A stretch of 64,000 nt of DNA from Treponema denticola ATCC 35405. Its GTDB lineage: Bacteria; Spirochaetota; Spirochaetia; Treponematales; Treponemataceae. How positions within the stretch are numbered: position 1 is the stretch's first letter; every line of letters starts with the position of its first letter. Of the stretch, positions 35,201-43,487 are shown in pieces. The translations under genes were made by a program, and so were the position numbers. The notes under the pieces were generated by a model that was not told the DNA's origin, searched no databases, and saw only the letters and a list, made by a program, of their open reading frames with translations. The stretch spans positions 2,108,001 through 2,172,000 of the forward strand of contig NC_002967.9 in NCBI RefSeq assembly GCF_000008185.1, given 5' to 3'.

Positions 35201-36871
35201 TTTTAGGTATGAAAGAAATTTATCTACTGTACCTAAATATGAAAGATTCCATATATAACCGTTTATAGCCGTTTCAGGTTTTCCGTTTATATCCAAATCG
35301 GGTGGATTCCATTTAATATCAAACGTATTCGATTTTACAAAACCTTTTTTATCTAAGGCCAATAAATCAAATATAGGAGCTGCGGGAGGAACTATATCTC
35401 TCTCATAAGAAATCGTAGTCATCTCCGACCAGTTCCCGGCATAATCGCAAACTCTAACACCCAAATACCACAAGCCGTCTTCTTCAGGCTCATACACCAA
35501 AACGGTTTCATCTTTTAATTTTTTAATCACAGGGGCTACAAATTCGGGAGGAACATCCTTTGACCATTCATACGAATAACCGGCTATACCTGATGAGTCA
35601 TTGGGAAATTTAATCTTCATTGTAATTTTTTGTCTTCCCTCTAAAGTCTTTGAATCAAAATTCAAAGGCTGAAGCTGAGCTTTTGCTACCTCATGGTCAG
35701 GTTCGATATGCATTATTTTTGCCGCGCGTACTCCTTCCTGCCAAACTATATGAAGATTTCCGTCTACAAAAAAAGGATTTACAAAAAGCAAGGAGCCGGT
35801 AATGGATGCAACAGAGTCTGTTTTCCAAATTGAATCTTCTTTTCTTGCAATCAAAATGGATGATTTACCATCATAAGTTTCTGACCAAGTAATAAGAGGC
35901 TTATTATTATAAGCTATAATCCTGGGGCTAAACATCGTTCCATTTCCGGACGGCAGTATTTCAATTGAAGAAGCAAGTTTTCCTTTGCTATCTAAAACGG
36001 CATAGGCAGGAGAATTCTTTTCGCTGCGGTAAGATGATTGCTCCCAAACAATGAAAATAGATTTTTCCGAATTAATATATAAGAGATTAGGTCTTTGATT
36101 ATTAAAATCAAAATTATCCGTTATCCTTACAGGTTCCGACCAGGAGGAACATCCATCGGAGGAAAACGAAGAAAAAAGCTGATAAGTACGTCTGTCTCCG
36201 CTTTTATCCAAGGCTTGAAAAACCAAGACATCGTTTTTTGATGAAGCCGTATGTGCCGGAAGAAAAATTCTATCCATTTTTTTTGCAAAGTTAAACTCCG
36301 AAAAAGCCGGCCAATTAAGGCCGTCTTCAGATGAAGAATAGAATATAGAAAACTTTTCATCTGCACCGTGAGAAACAAACATAAGATACTTGCCGTTTGA
36401 AGCAACTGATAGTTGAGGAGAAAGCAAATCGTATATTTCTGTGACAATATTTTTAACCGTATATGTTTTACCGTAATCGGTACTTTTTAAAATCGTAATA
36501 GTATTACGGTTTTTTACCAATGCAATTAAAATACTGTCATCATTTCCAACTGCGATAGAAACAATTGACGGAATATCGGCCGTATAAGGAATAGGCGGAA
36601 TTATTCTTTCATTTATTGTCCATTTGTTATTTACATATACGCCTGTTGAAATATATATCAATCCTTCAGTATCGGAGGACTTAACGACTTCTTCCCAGAC
36701 AGATGCGGAGATATTTGCATTTGAAGCGGACTTTAAAAAGTATCCGTTTCGGCCGCTTATAACGGAAGGATTTTCCCAATAAAATTCTTTTGCCGATAAA
36801 AAACTTATAAAAAATAAGAACATTAAAAATATAGTTAAGATTTTTTTCATATGTTTTTTCTCGTTAATCAT
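32270..36871 (-). CDS. Giant membrane SpoIIE-type PP2C phosphatase receptor
   Basis: 1533 aa (possible start at 36850, at MKKILTI). A signal peptide is followed by ~400 residues with sialidase/BNR-like propeller blades, then Ig-like strands. Transmembrane helices lie near 755-780 and 810-835, with a second extracytoplasmic sensor region (~840-1080), a third helix near 1090 and HAMP near 1110. The C-terminal PP2C domain has SGDYFDY, CDVAGKGVPAALIM, FCNAGDN, LYTDGIEE and YDDLTIL, carrying the metal-binding acidic residues. It should dephosphorylate STAS proteins in response to an external signal; the protein at 4702-5253 is one candidate. Starts with ATGA overlap. Confidence 0.9.
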   Translation of the reverse strand: MINEKKHMKKILTIFLMFLFFISFLSAKEFYWENPSVISGRNGYFLKSASNANISASVWEEVVKSSDTEGLIYISTGVYVNNKWTINERIIPPIPYTADIPSIVSIAVGNDDSILIALVKNRNTITILKSTDYGKTYTVKNIVTEIYDLLSPQLSVASNGKYLMFVSHGADEKFSIFYSSSEDGLNWPAFSEFNFAKKMDRIFLPAHTASSKNDVLVFQALDKSGDRRTYQLFSSFSSDGCSSWSEPVRITDNFDFNNQRPNLLYINSEKSIFIVWEQSSYRSEKNSPAYAVLDSKGKLASSIEILPSGNGTMFSPRIIAYNNKPLITWSETYDGKSSILIARKEDSIWKTDSVASITGSLLFVNPFFVDGNLHIVWQEGVRAAKIMHIEPDHEVAKAQLQPLNFDSKTLEGRQKITMKIKFPNDSSGIAGYSYEWSKDVPPEFVAPVIKKLKDETVLVYEPEEDGLWYLGVRVCDYAGNWSEMTTISYERDIVPPAAPIFDLLALDKKGFVKSNTFDIKWNPPDLDINGKPETAINGYIWNLSYLGTVDKFLSYLKTAGSAFIDDDVVQKVLSDNLDVELNTSKISSVSNKREFKNYENGLYALTVSAVDAFGNIGAPAVKYFALNKYIPYTYVADINAVQALDGSISLSLVGKGFAAGGEVTSIYVDADGLPPYDLTIEKKDFSVLSDKLISNIKINYLDPGKYYVGLMHSGRGVYFAQKTISFDDIGNIKLGDYGKVYKYNWLLSAMDSDFSDYFLIICFTIFILLIMTLSITGVIYSVKEAIKIKYEVTVLLRGGAMSFGKEKKLSALKVRGGGLRLKFMMFTMTLIISVILTLDLPLGFRFSETQERLLAEGLASNTQVLLESLSSGAKAYLPSKNVLELGFLPSQVSALKEASFATITGVHIDNKKVGYNFVWASNDEDILSKIDTPDFVVGKSELLLPQLENVYKKLDEIDKEARDSVGEISDEIQSLTDMTMLIALNTDLKSVERRNEIQSAINQMETKLSSELNGLSIKGSGSYPEFNSKKLSRDITSYLFYKPILYRQTGGQSNFVQGMVYIQVSTQSLIEQIDEATTALRKVILLISLGALSAGLVGAYILSSIITAPIKKLVRHVAMIAATEDKELLAGKDVKLRTKDEIGVLGTTINEMTNGLVEAAAASKDLTMGKEIQKMFLPLDLDEAGRKLTSGKTVDDNVEFFGYYEGARGVSGDYFDYIKLDDRYYAIIKCDVAGKGVPAALIMVEVATLFLDYFRDWSYKKQGLKIDQVVSRINDLLESRGFKGRFAAFTLCIMDSISGNVHFCNAGDNVINIYDAALKKMKEVILTEVSAAGVFPTFMIDMKGGFKVETVKLNSGDVLFLYTDGIEEAKRLFRNSKLEPILCEEPGLEKDAEHETHSVGQDGEELGKPRVCKIIESIFARSSFSLKKWHNPIENEQFDFDFTNLEGTIEDAVIGLVSVEKIFRMYQDPKATERDMVQVDKKIDLFLNKHFRQYQTYCGNRVPNTSYNEYLYYTNVREDQQYDDLTILGIKKK

Positions 36872-39798
36872 AGTGATGCATCTATCCTCTTTTTTAATTC
36901 TCTAACCTTTGCAGATCTTTTTGCATTCGGACTTTGCATAAGCTGTTCAACCAATGCAGCTGCTATAACCTTATTTCCCTTTTGTAATTCGGAAACAGCT
37001 TGCTGATATTTTGCCTCATCGGCAGCAGAAAGTACAATAACTGCAGCACCTCCCATAGCCATTTGAATTGAGTCCTTTAATTGTATCGCATTATTATTTT
37101 GCGGATTAAGTTTAATAGCCGAATCCAATTGCTGCAAAGCAATCGGGAATGAAGCTCTATCACCGGCTGTATATATTGCCTGAGCCGACTTAGTAAGATT
37201 AGCAGACTCGGCGATTGCTTTAAGATTTGGAGGAGGCTGTTTTAGCCCTAAGTAAATTTCAATTTCATCTTTTAAAGCTGCAAGTCCCGAAAAGTTTTTA
37301 TCTATGCTATACAAATCCAATAATTCGCTATACGATTTTTGAGAATTACGCTTGTACTCGGCTCTTATAGTTTGAACTTTCCGCTTGAATTGCTCGTTAA
37401 AGTTTGCAGGATCTATCAACTTATCGATTTTTAAATTTAATTGCCCTGCAATTTCGTTATACGGGAATATCAATAATACCTGCCGTATATTATCTTTAGC
37501 TTGATTTAAATTATTTAAGGCAGCACTCCTCTGCCCGGCCTTTATTTTTTTCTCTGCTTCCAAATAAAGTTGATTGGCATTATTTAAAAGCTGTATCATT
37601 TGCGGATATAGGGGAGCCGAAGGCGGAATGGATCTTCCTGTTTTTAAAGTTCCTGCGGTATTTACAATTGCCAGCCAGTTTTCAACCTCTTCGTTCGGTT
37701 CAATATTAGTTACAGCCCAGCGGCTGCGTGCCGTATTCAAAGTTTCTTCAGCTTTTATAAACTCGGTATTAAAGTACTCTTTTTTTGCCTTTTCCAAATA
37801 TGCACGGACATCTTTAACAACTACGGCATTTTCCGCATCATTAATTTCTTTACCAAGATCTTCGAGTCTTTTATCCGTAAGGCTTCTGTATTCTGCATCT
37901 TCTTCAAGCTGCAAAGCGTCATTCGTTCTTGTTCGCGAAAGTTCTATGCTTCGCCTTGCTGCAGAAAAATTACCGGATGCTAAATTTCTCTTTGCTTCTT
38001 CAAACCTTAAATCGGCTTCATTTTTTGCTAACCGTATTTTTAAAATAGCAGATTCCATCAATGCCAAATCAGAGTCTATACTAGCGGAAAAATCTTTAAG
38101 AGCTGCAATTGTTTTTTCAATACCGTTTTTATTTTCTGCAAAAACCTTACTCGTTTCGGATACCGAAAGATCGGTATCTTTAATAAAATTAGTCAAGATA
38201 CGCAGATCTAATTTTACAATCTCTTTTAAGTTTAAAAGCTCTTGTCTGGTTTCTGCCGGAGAGATCTTATCGGTCTTTTGTTTGTTATTCGTAAAGCTGT
38301 CATATCTTTGTTTTGTCTCGGCAAAAGCCTCTTTACCTGACCTATTATTTATGATTGCAAGCCCCTCATAACATATAAGTCTGGCCTTATCCAAGTTACT
38401 TAACAATAAACTGTTTTTAGCTTCTAAAGCTTCCTGTTCTTTGGCGAGATCGCTTGCACTGTAAGTTATTAAAGATTCGGATAATTTTTTTACGGAAACC
38501 ATCATAGATTCCAATTCTTGAATCTCAGCCTTTAAAGTTTTAATTTTAGGATTTTCAGAATTACGCAATTCATCAGAACTTCCGGTATAAGAAGATGAAA
38601 TAGGCTGTATTTTTTCTCTTATAGCCAAAAACCGGCTGTAATATTTTTTTGTGGAATCCATGATTTTATTAAGCTCGGCTAAAGAGTTTCTTTTTTTATC
38701 TTGAGAATCAACTGTCTTTCCAAATCTTGAACCGGAACGTGTATTAATAACGGAATAAATCTCCGTCAAGCTTTTTAAATGAAAATCAATTAGAGAGAGA
38801 TTTTTATCGATAGATATGTCGTTTTCAAAATCGAATGTATCGCAAGATTCAAACCATAGTTTTTTAATTTCCTGCCAATGACTATCGGCCAAAGAATAAA
38901 GCGGCTCATGCACTCCCGCTTCCATAGCTCCTTCAACACCTTCATATCCTTTTGCCGAATCCCGTCCGATAGTTAAACGGTAAGCAAAGGGCAATATGCT
39001 TTCTTCGGTCTCAACATTTTTTTTCCTTTCATTTAAATAAACCTGTTTTAACGAAGCACCCGATCTTATTAATGAACCGGTAATATTTCTAAGCCGAGAA
39101 GAAGAATTCTTCAAAGCATTTAATTCGTTTTCAAGAGAGGATAAGGATGATGAAAAAGCCTTTTCCCTATATTTATTCACATCCGAAATAAATTCGGTAT
39201 AAGCAGCTTCGTATTTTTTTGCATCGGATTTGACCAAATCAAATTCTTTTTTCAAAATGCCGCTTATTTGGGCATTTTTATCTTCATCCATTGCCTCCCC
39301 GTCATACATTGAAAAGCCTTGAATAAAGGTCTTGGCGGCATCATTATATTTTTTCGCCTCTATAAGTTTAATACCTTCATTCATCAAATCATTAAACTTT
39401 ATACGGTAAATAGCATAGAATGAGGATATTTTTACCTTGTCTAAAAAAGCCCTAAGATCCGGATCCATATCGGATTCCAAAATTTCCATCTTGTTTATTA
39501 TCGCAATTCTTTTTAAGTTATTGTTAGGATCTACTCTTAAAAGTTCTATAAGTTCATGGAAGGTTTTTTGAAATTCGGCCTGATTTTTCATTGTTTTTCT
39601 GGCCAGACTTATTCCGCTCTCCATAGATTCAGGTTTGTTTTCAATAACATTAATTATATCCTGTAAGGCTGCAGTATTTTTTGACTCTTCCAAAAGACTT
39701 CTAGCCGTTGCATAATCTTCTTCGGCAGACCCTTTTGAAAAGGCAGAAATAGAGAGAAAACATATAAAAAGACTTATAAAAAACCGTTTTTTATCCAA
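36868..39798 (-). CDS. Exported TPR/coiled-coil repeat protein
   Basis: 976 aa, starting with TTG at 39798 (AAGG nine bases upstream). Signal peptide ~1-22 ending SAFSKG. The rest is almost entirely helical, with TPR-like stretches such as EAKKYNDAAKTFIQGFSMYDG, GNFSAARRSIELSR and AGQRSAALNNLNQAKDN, and heptad-like coiled coils between. It probably acts as a periplasmic scaffold. First gene of the six-gene operon and coupled to the phosphatase receptor, so it may relay or organise that signalling. Confidence 0.75.
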   Translation of the reverse strand: MDKKRFFISLFICFLSISAFSKGSAEEDYATARSLLEESKNTAALQDIINVIENKPESMESGISLARKTMKNQAEFQKTFHELIELLRVDPNNNLKRIAIINKMEILESDMDPDLRAFLDKVKISSFYAIYRIKFNDLMNEGIKLIEAKKYNDAAKTFIQGFSMYDGEAMDEDKNAQISGILKKEFDLVKSDAKKYEAAYTEFISDVNKYREKAFSSSLSSLENELNALKNSSSRLRNITGSLIRSGASLKQVYLNERKKNVETEESILPFAYRLTIGRDSAKGYEGVEGAMEAGVHEPLYSLADSHWQEIKKLWFESCDTFDFENDISIDKNLSLIDFHLKSLTEIYSVINTRSGSRFGKTVDSQDKKRNSLAELNKIMDSTKKYYSRFLAIREKIQPISSSYTGSSDELRNSENPKIKTLKAEIQELESMMVSVKKLSESLITYSASDLAKEQEALEAKNSLLLSNLDKARLICYEGLAIINNRSGKEAFAETKQRYDSFTNNKQKTDKISPAETRQELLNLKEIVKLDLRILTNFIKDTDLSVSETSKVFAENKNGIEKTIAALKDFSASIDSDLALMESAILKIRLAKNEADLRFEEAKRNLASGNFSAARRSIELSRTRTNDALQLEEDAEYRSLTDKRLEDLGKEINDAENAVVVKDVRAYLEKAKKEYFNTEFIKAEETLNTARSRWAVTNIEPNEEVENWLAIVNTAGTLKTGRSIPPSAPLYPQMIQLLNNANQLYLEAEKKIKAGQRSAALNNLNQAKDNIRQVLLIFPYNEIAGQLNLKIDKLIDPANFNEQFKRKVQTIRAEYKRNSQKSYSELLDLYSIDKNFSGLAALKDEIEIYLGLKQPPPNLKAIAESANLTKSAQAIYTAGDRASFPIALQQLDSAIKLNPQNNNAIQLKDSIQMAMGGAAVIVLSAADEAKYQQAVSELQKGNKVIAAALVEQLMQSPNAKRSAKVRELKKRIDASL

Positions 39799-39861
39799 CT
39801 TACCAAACCTTAATTCGATGCACTTAAAAAAGTCATCTATATAAAAAACTCCTATATCAAT

Positions 39862-39924
39862 TTTCGGCTTTTTATACTTTTTTTTAATAAAAATCTCTAA
39901 AAACTACTTAAAAAAAAGCCGAAA
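39862..39924. promoter_or_regulatory. Long-range inverted repeat upstream of UPF0164 gene
   Basis: Perfect 12-base arms TTTCGGCTTTTT (39862-39873) and AAAAAGCCGAAA (39913-39924) lie just upstream of the -10. They could form a cruciform or bind a looped regulator. Confidence 0.5.
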
Positions 39925-39930
39925 TTCATT

Positions 39931-39936
39931 TATAAT
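39931..39936 (+). promoter_or_regulatory. -10 of UPF0164 gene
   Basis: Perfect TATAAT nine bases before ATG 39946, weak TTAAAA -35 at 17 nt, no Shine-Dalgarno; near-leaderless. Confidence 0.45.
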
Positions 39937-39945
39937 AGTATAAAT

Positions 39946-41235
39946 ATGAAGAGAATTTTTCAAGCCGTTTGCATAAGTATTTTTCTCATTTTTCCAAAAA
40001 TAGGCCTTTTTTGTGCAGATATTTCCAATTTTTACTCGGGAGTATCATCAATTTTTGATATATTTACACAAAAATTTGAAGGAGAAACAGCTTTTCGCTC
40101 CCTTTTAATTCCCTCAGGAGGCCGCTTTGAAGGTCTTGGGGGCACTTTTACGGCTCTTTCAAACGATATAAGTTTTTTCGATGCAAACCCTGCTGCGAGT
40201 GCCCTTTTAAAAGAAACCGAGCTAAATGTTCTGCATAACAGCTGGATAGCGGATTCCAAGCTCGAAACGCTAGGCTATACCCAAAGGAAAAATCATCTGG
40301 GCTGGGGAACTTCATTAAGGTGCTTCTACATTCCCTTTACCGAATACGGCCCCTTGGGGCAAAAAAAAGCATCAGGCTATTATAGCGAAACTTTTTTAAC
40401 CGCAAATATAGCCTATAATTTTTTTGCAGGATACGATTTTAAGGGTTTAACAGTAGGGGGAAGTATAAAAACCGGCATAAGATCCATGCCTCCATTTTCA
40501 GGGCAGGGAGAGGCAGCGGATCCGGACAACCCTACACCCCAATATAAAAATGCTTCACAACAAAACGGATATGCCGTTCTTGGCGATTTTGGAATTATGA
40601 TAAGGGCCAATGTTACAAAAATCTTTTACAGTGATGAGCCTAATTTTTATTTCGGGCTTAGTTTAAAAAACTTCGGTCCCCCCATAAAAGGAGACATTCC
40701 TCCTTCATATATTTCTCTAGGCTTTGCATATAGGCCCGTAAATTTCTTTTTATTCGGAATAGATGTGAATCAGGGGATAAATATTGTAAACATAAAAAAT
40801 TCCGGCCTGCCTTATGGCAGTTTAGGATTTATGTTTTCAATTACAAAATATTTTAATCTTCTAACAGGTTTAGGCATTAAGGGAGGAAATCCTCGATTTA
40901 CCTTGGGTGGAGAAGTAAACCTCTCGGACGTTCAAATTTCCGCAAATTATACTCTGGATCTATCCAGTCAGGTTACAAATATCAGCCGTATCAGCGTGGG
41001 AGTAAAACTTCTTTTAGGACAGGATAAAAGAGATGAAAAACTTAGCACCGTAAAAAAACTCTATGTTCAGGCCTTAAAAGAGTACAATAATAAAAACTAC
41101 GAAAAAGCTATAGAACTTTGGAAAGAAATTTTAACGATAGACAAACGCTATGACCCTGCAATAGAAGGCATAGCCAGAGCCGAACAGCAGCTCCGGCTCT
41201 TAGAAGAAATCAAGAAAATCTTGTTCCTCGATTAA
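39946..41235 (+). CDS. UPF0164 (TP0548/FadL-like) outer-membrane protein with TPR tail
   Basis: 429 aa. Signal peptide ~1-24. The UPF0164 start LLIPSGGRFEGLGGTFTALSNDISFFDANPAA is followed by alternating beta strands to ~residue 355, as in the FadL-like barrels of treponemes. The last ~70 residues hold one TPR unit, ALKEYNNKNYEKAIELWKEIL. The FadL class imports hydrophobic molecules such as fatty acids, which treponemes must acquire. It converges on parC with an eight-base gap. Confidence 0.85.
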   Translation: MKRIFQAVCISIFLIFPKIGLFCADISNFYSGVSSIFDIFTQKFEGETAFRSLLIPSGGRFEGLGGTFTALSNDISFFDANPAASALLKETELNVLHNSWIADSKLETLGYTQRKNHLGWGTSLRCFYIPFTEYGPLGQKKASGYYSETFLTANIAYNFFAGYDFKGLTVGGSIKTGIRSMPPFSGQGEAADPDNPTPQYKNASQQNGYAVLGDFGIMIRANVTKIFYSDEPNFYFGLSLKNFGPPIKGDIPPSYISLGFAYRPVNFFLFGIDVNQGINIVNIKNSGLPYGSLGFMFSITKYFNLLTGLGIKGGNPRFTLGGEVNLSDVQISANYTLDLSSQVTNISRISVGVKLLLGQDKRDEKLSTVKKLYVQALKEYNNKNYEKAIELWKEILTIDKRYDPAIEGIARAEQQLRLLEEIKKILFLD

Positions 41236-41243
41236 AAGCCTCC

Positions 41244-43355
41244 TTATTTATCGGATACTTTTTTCTTTCCTGTCTTTGAAGTCTTTTGAGCCCCGGAAGT
41301 CTTCTCGTTTTTGACGGTCTTGGACGTTTTTTCAGGCTTAGCCTTCTTTGCGGCTTCTTTTTTTTCCTTTATAGGAGCTTCCTTTTTAACCGTCTTTTTT
41401 GTTTCGGCTTTTTTTTCTTGAGCCTTTTTAATCAATGATTTTTTTTCAGACAGTTCTTCGGCAGAAAGAACCTCTCGTACCGAAAGGCGTACGCCTTGGG
41501 CCTTTAAGCCTTTCTCAGCAAAGGAATCGGCCTTAAATTCTTCTTCTATCTTTTTTACTCTCGGTTTAGGCGCATAGTTCAGCTTAAAAGAAAACTTAAG
41601 TTTCGTACTTACAAAAAGCACCTCGGTGTTGTCGGGAGCAAAAAGGTAATCCCTGTTTAGGATATAGCCTTCTACCCTCGCCCTTTTTATATAGGCATAC
41701 TTTGTCTTGGAATCGCGGTAAATTACGGTAAAAAGCACCTTTGAAAGCTCTTCTTTTTCGGCAAAGCCGCAATACCACATTCCCGTATCGACAAAGACTC
41801 GGTCGGGCACATCCATTACGGTGTAAACCCCGCTCTTCCGCAAGACAAAGATGCGGTCATAGGGGCTGACCCGTAGAATATCTTTTCCTGTGGTAACGGA
41901 GGTGCCGAGATATCCCGTTTCTTCATCATAGCGGAGGGCCGTATCCCTTGTTACGGCCTCTTTTACGTCAACCTTTGTAAAGCCCGTAATCTCGGTCTTG
42001 CGCTTAAATTCCTCTGCCGGAAGCTTTGCCGCAATTCCGTCCAAAACCGAAATAGCATAGCCCTTTAAATTCTTTAAGAGCTTTGCAATTTCCTTTAAGC
42101 GGTTATTTATCTCCCTGACCTCTTCACGGTTTTTGTTTATATCGTAAAGAGATATGCGGCGGATGGGGATTTTAAGCAATTTATCGACATCATCTTCGGT
42201 TACATCGCGGATTAATTCCTTTTTAAAGGGAACAAAGCCCTTGATAACTGCATTGATTACGCCCTCCGCCGTCTTCATAGTTTCTATCTTTTTGTATATG
42301 CGTTCCTCGATAAAAATACGCTCAAGGGTGCGCAGGTGGAGGCGCTCGGTAAGCATAGCTCTTTCGTATTCGAGCTCGTCCTTTAAAATCTGCATCAGCT
42401 GCTTGGCATGATATTTTATTATATCGGTTACGGTAATTTGAACCGGAAGATTGTCCTTTATAACCAAAAGATTGCAGGGAATCGACTGCTCGCATTCGGT
42501 AAAAGCATAGAGGGCATCTACCACATCTGCCGAATAGACTCCTCTGGGAAGCTTTAACTCAATCTCGACATTTTCGCCCGTATAGTCGCTTATTTCCGAA
42601 ATCTTAACCTTTCCGGCCTTTGAAGCGGCCTCGATAGAGTTAATCATGCTTTCGGTGGTGCTTCCGAAGGGCAGCTCCCTTATTACTATCCTCTTTTCGT
42701 CGGAGGTGTCGAGCTTGGCCCTGACTAAGACTTTGCCTAAGCCGTCTTCATATTCAGAGACATCTATCAATCCTCCCGTAGGAAAGTCCGGGAAAAGAGC
42801 AAAGGATTTTCCGCTTAAAAAGGCTTTTTCGGCCTCAATTATTTCGAGGATATTATGGGGCAAAATCTTTGTAGACATACCTACGGCAATTCCCTCTGCC
42901 CCTATTGCGAGGATTACGGGGAGCTTGGCCCTAAAAGCCAGGGGCTCCTTGTTTCTTCCGTCATAAGAAACGGTATAATCGGTTATGTGAGGATTATAAA
43001 AGATGGTTTTTGCAAATTCGTTTACCCTGCACTCTATGTATCGGGGAGCGGAAGCTTCATCTCCGGTAAAAATATTCCCGAAGTTTCCTTGCGTATCTAT
43101 AAAAAGCTCTTTTGAGGCAAGAACCACGAGGGCGTTTCCTATGGAAGCGTCTCCGTGGGGATGGTACTTCATACAGTGCCCGATAACGTTTGCCACCTTG
43201 TGAAATTTGCCGTCATCCATCTCAAAAAGAGAATGTAAAATTCTCCTTTGAACAGGCTTTAAGCCGTCCTCAAGGTCGGGTATGGCCCTGTCGCGGATAA
43301 CATAACTTGCATATTCCAAAAAATTCTTATTAAAAAGACTTTCAATATAATCCAT
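41244..43355 (-). CDS. parC: DNA topoisomerase IV subunit A (ParC/GyrA family)
   Basis: 703 aa. The start IRDRAIPDLEDGLKPVQRRIL and HPHGDASIGNALV helix lead to the catalytic Tyr106 in SAPRYIECR. HPHGDASI is the version seen in Bacteroidetes/Chlamydia-type ParC rather than classical GyrA. The C-terminal domain lacks full GyrA blades and ends in a ~70-residue Lys/Glu-rich tail that may bind DNA. GAGGG precedes the ATG. The partner ATPase subunit (ParE/GyrB) is not adjacent. Confidence 0.85.
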   Translation of the reverse strand: MDYIESLFNKNFLEYASYVIRDRAIPDLEDGLKPVQRRILHSLFEMDDGKFHKVANVIGHCMKYHPHGDASIGNALVVLASKELFIDTQGNFGNIFTGDEASAPRYIECRVNEFAKTIFYNPHITDYTVSYDGRNKEPLAFRAKLPVILAIGAEGIAVGMSTKILPHNILEIIEAEKAFLSGKSFALFPDFPTGGLIDVSEYEDGLGKVLVRAKLDTSDEKRIVIRELPFGSTTESMINSIEAASKAGKVKISEISDYTGENVEIELKLPRGVYSADVVDALYAFTECEQSIPCNLLVIKDNLPVQITVTDIIKYHAKQLMQILKDELEYERAMLTERLHLRTLERIFIEERIYKKIETMKTAEGVINAVIKGFVPFKKELIRDVTEDDVDKLLKIPIRRISLYDINKNREEVREINNRLKEIAKLLKNLKGYAISVLDGIAAKLPAEEFKRKTEITGFTKVDVKEAVTRDTALRYDEETGYLGTSVTTGKDILRVSPYDRIFVLRKSGVYTVMDVPDRVFVDTGMWYCGFAEKEELSKVLFTVIYRDSKTKYAYIKRARVEGYILNRDYLFAPDNTEVLFVSTKLKFSFKLNYAPKPRVKKIEEEFKADSFAEKGLKAQGVRLSVREVLSAEELSEKKSLIKKAQEKKAETKKTVKKEAPIKEKKEAAKKAKPEKTSKTVKNEKTSGAQKTSKTGKKKVSDK

Positions 43356-43433
43356 CTTTTCCCTCGAAAAAAAGTATTTTAAGATGATACACTAAAAGCT
43401 GAAATTTGTCTACAAGAGCGGAAAAACCAGCCA

Positions 43434-43471
43434 TAAAAAAAGCCCCCTTGCCTTAGAGGCTTGGGGGCTTT
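43434..43471 (-). terminator. Intrinsic terminator of the grdEB operon
   Basis: On the minus strand AAAGCCCCC pairs with GGGGGCTTT (43463-43471 with 43439-43447). A smaller internal AGCCT/AGGC stem and a seven-base U-run follow. Confidence 0.9.
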
Positions 43472-43487
43472 AGTTTAAAAAGCTAAA

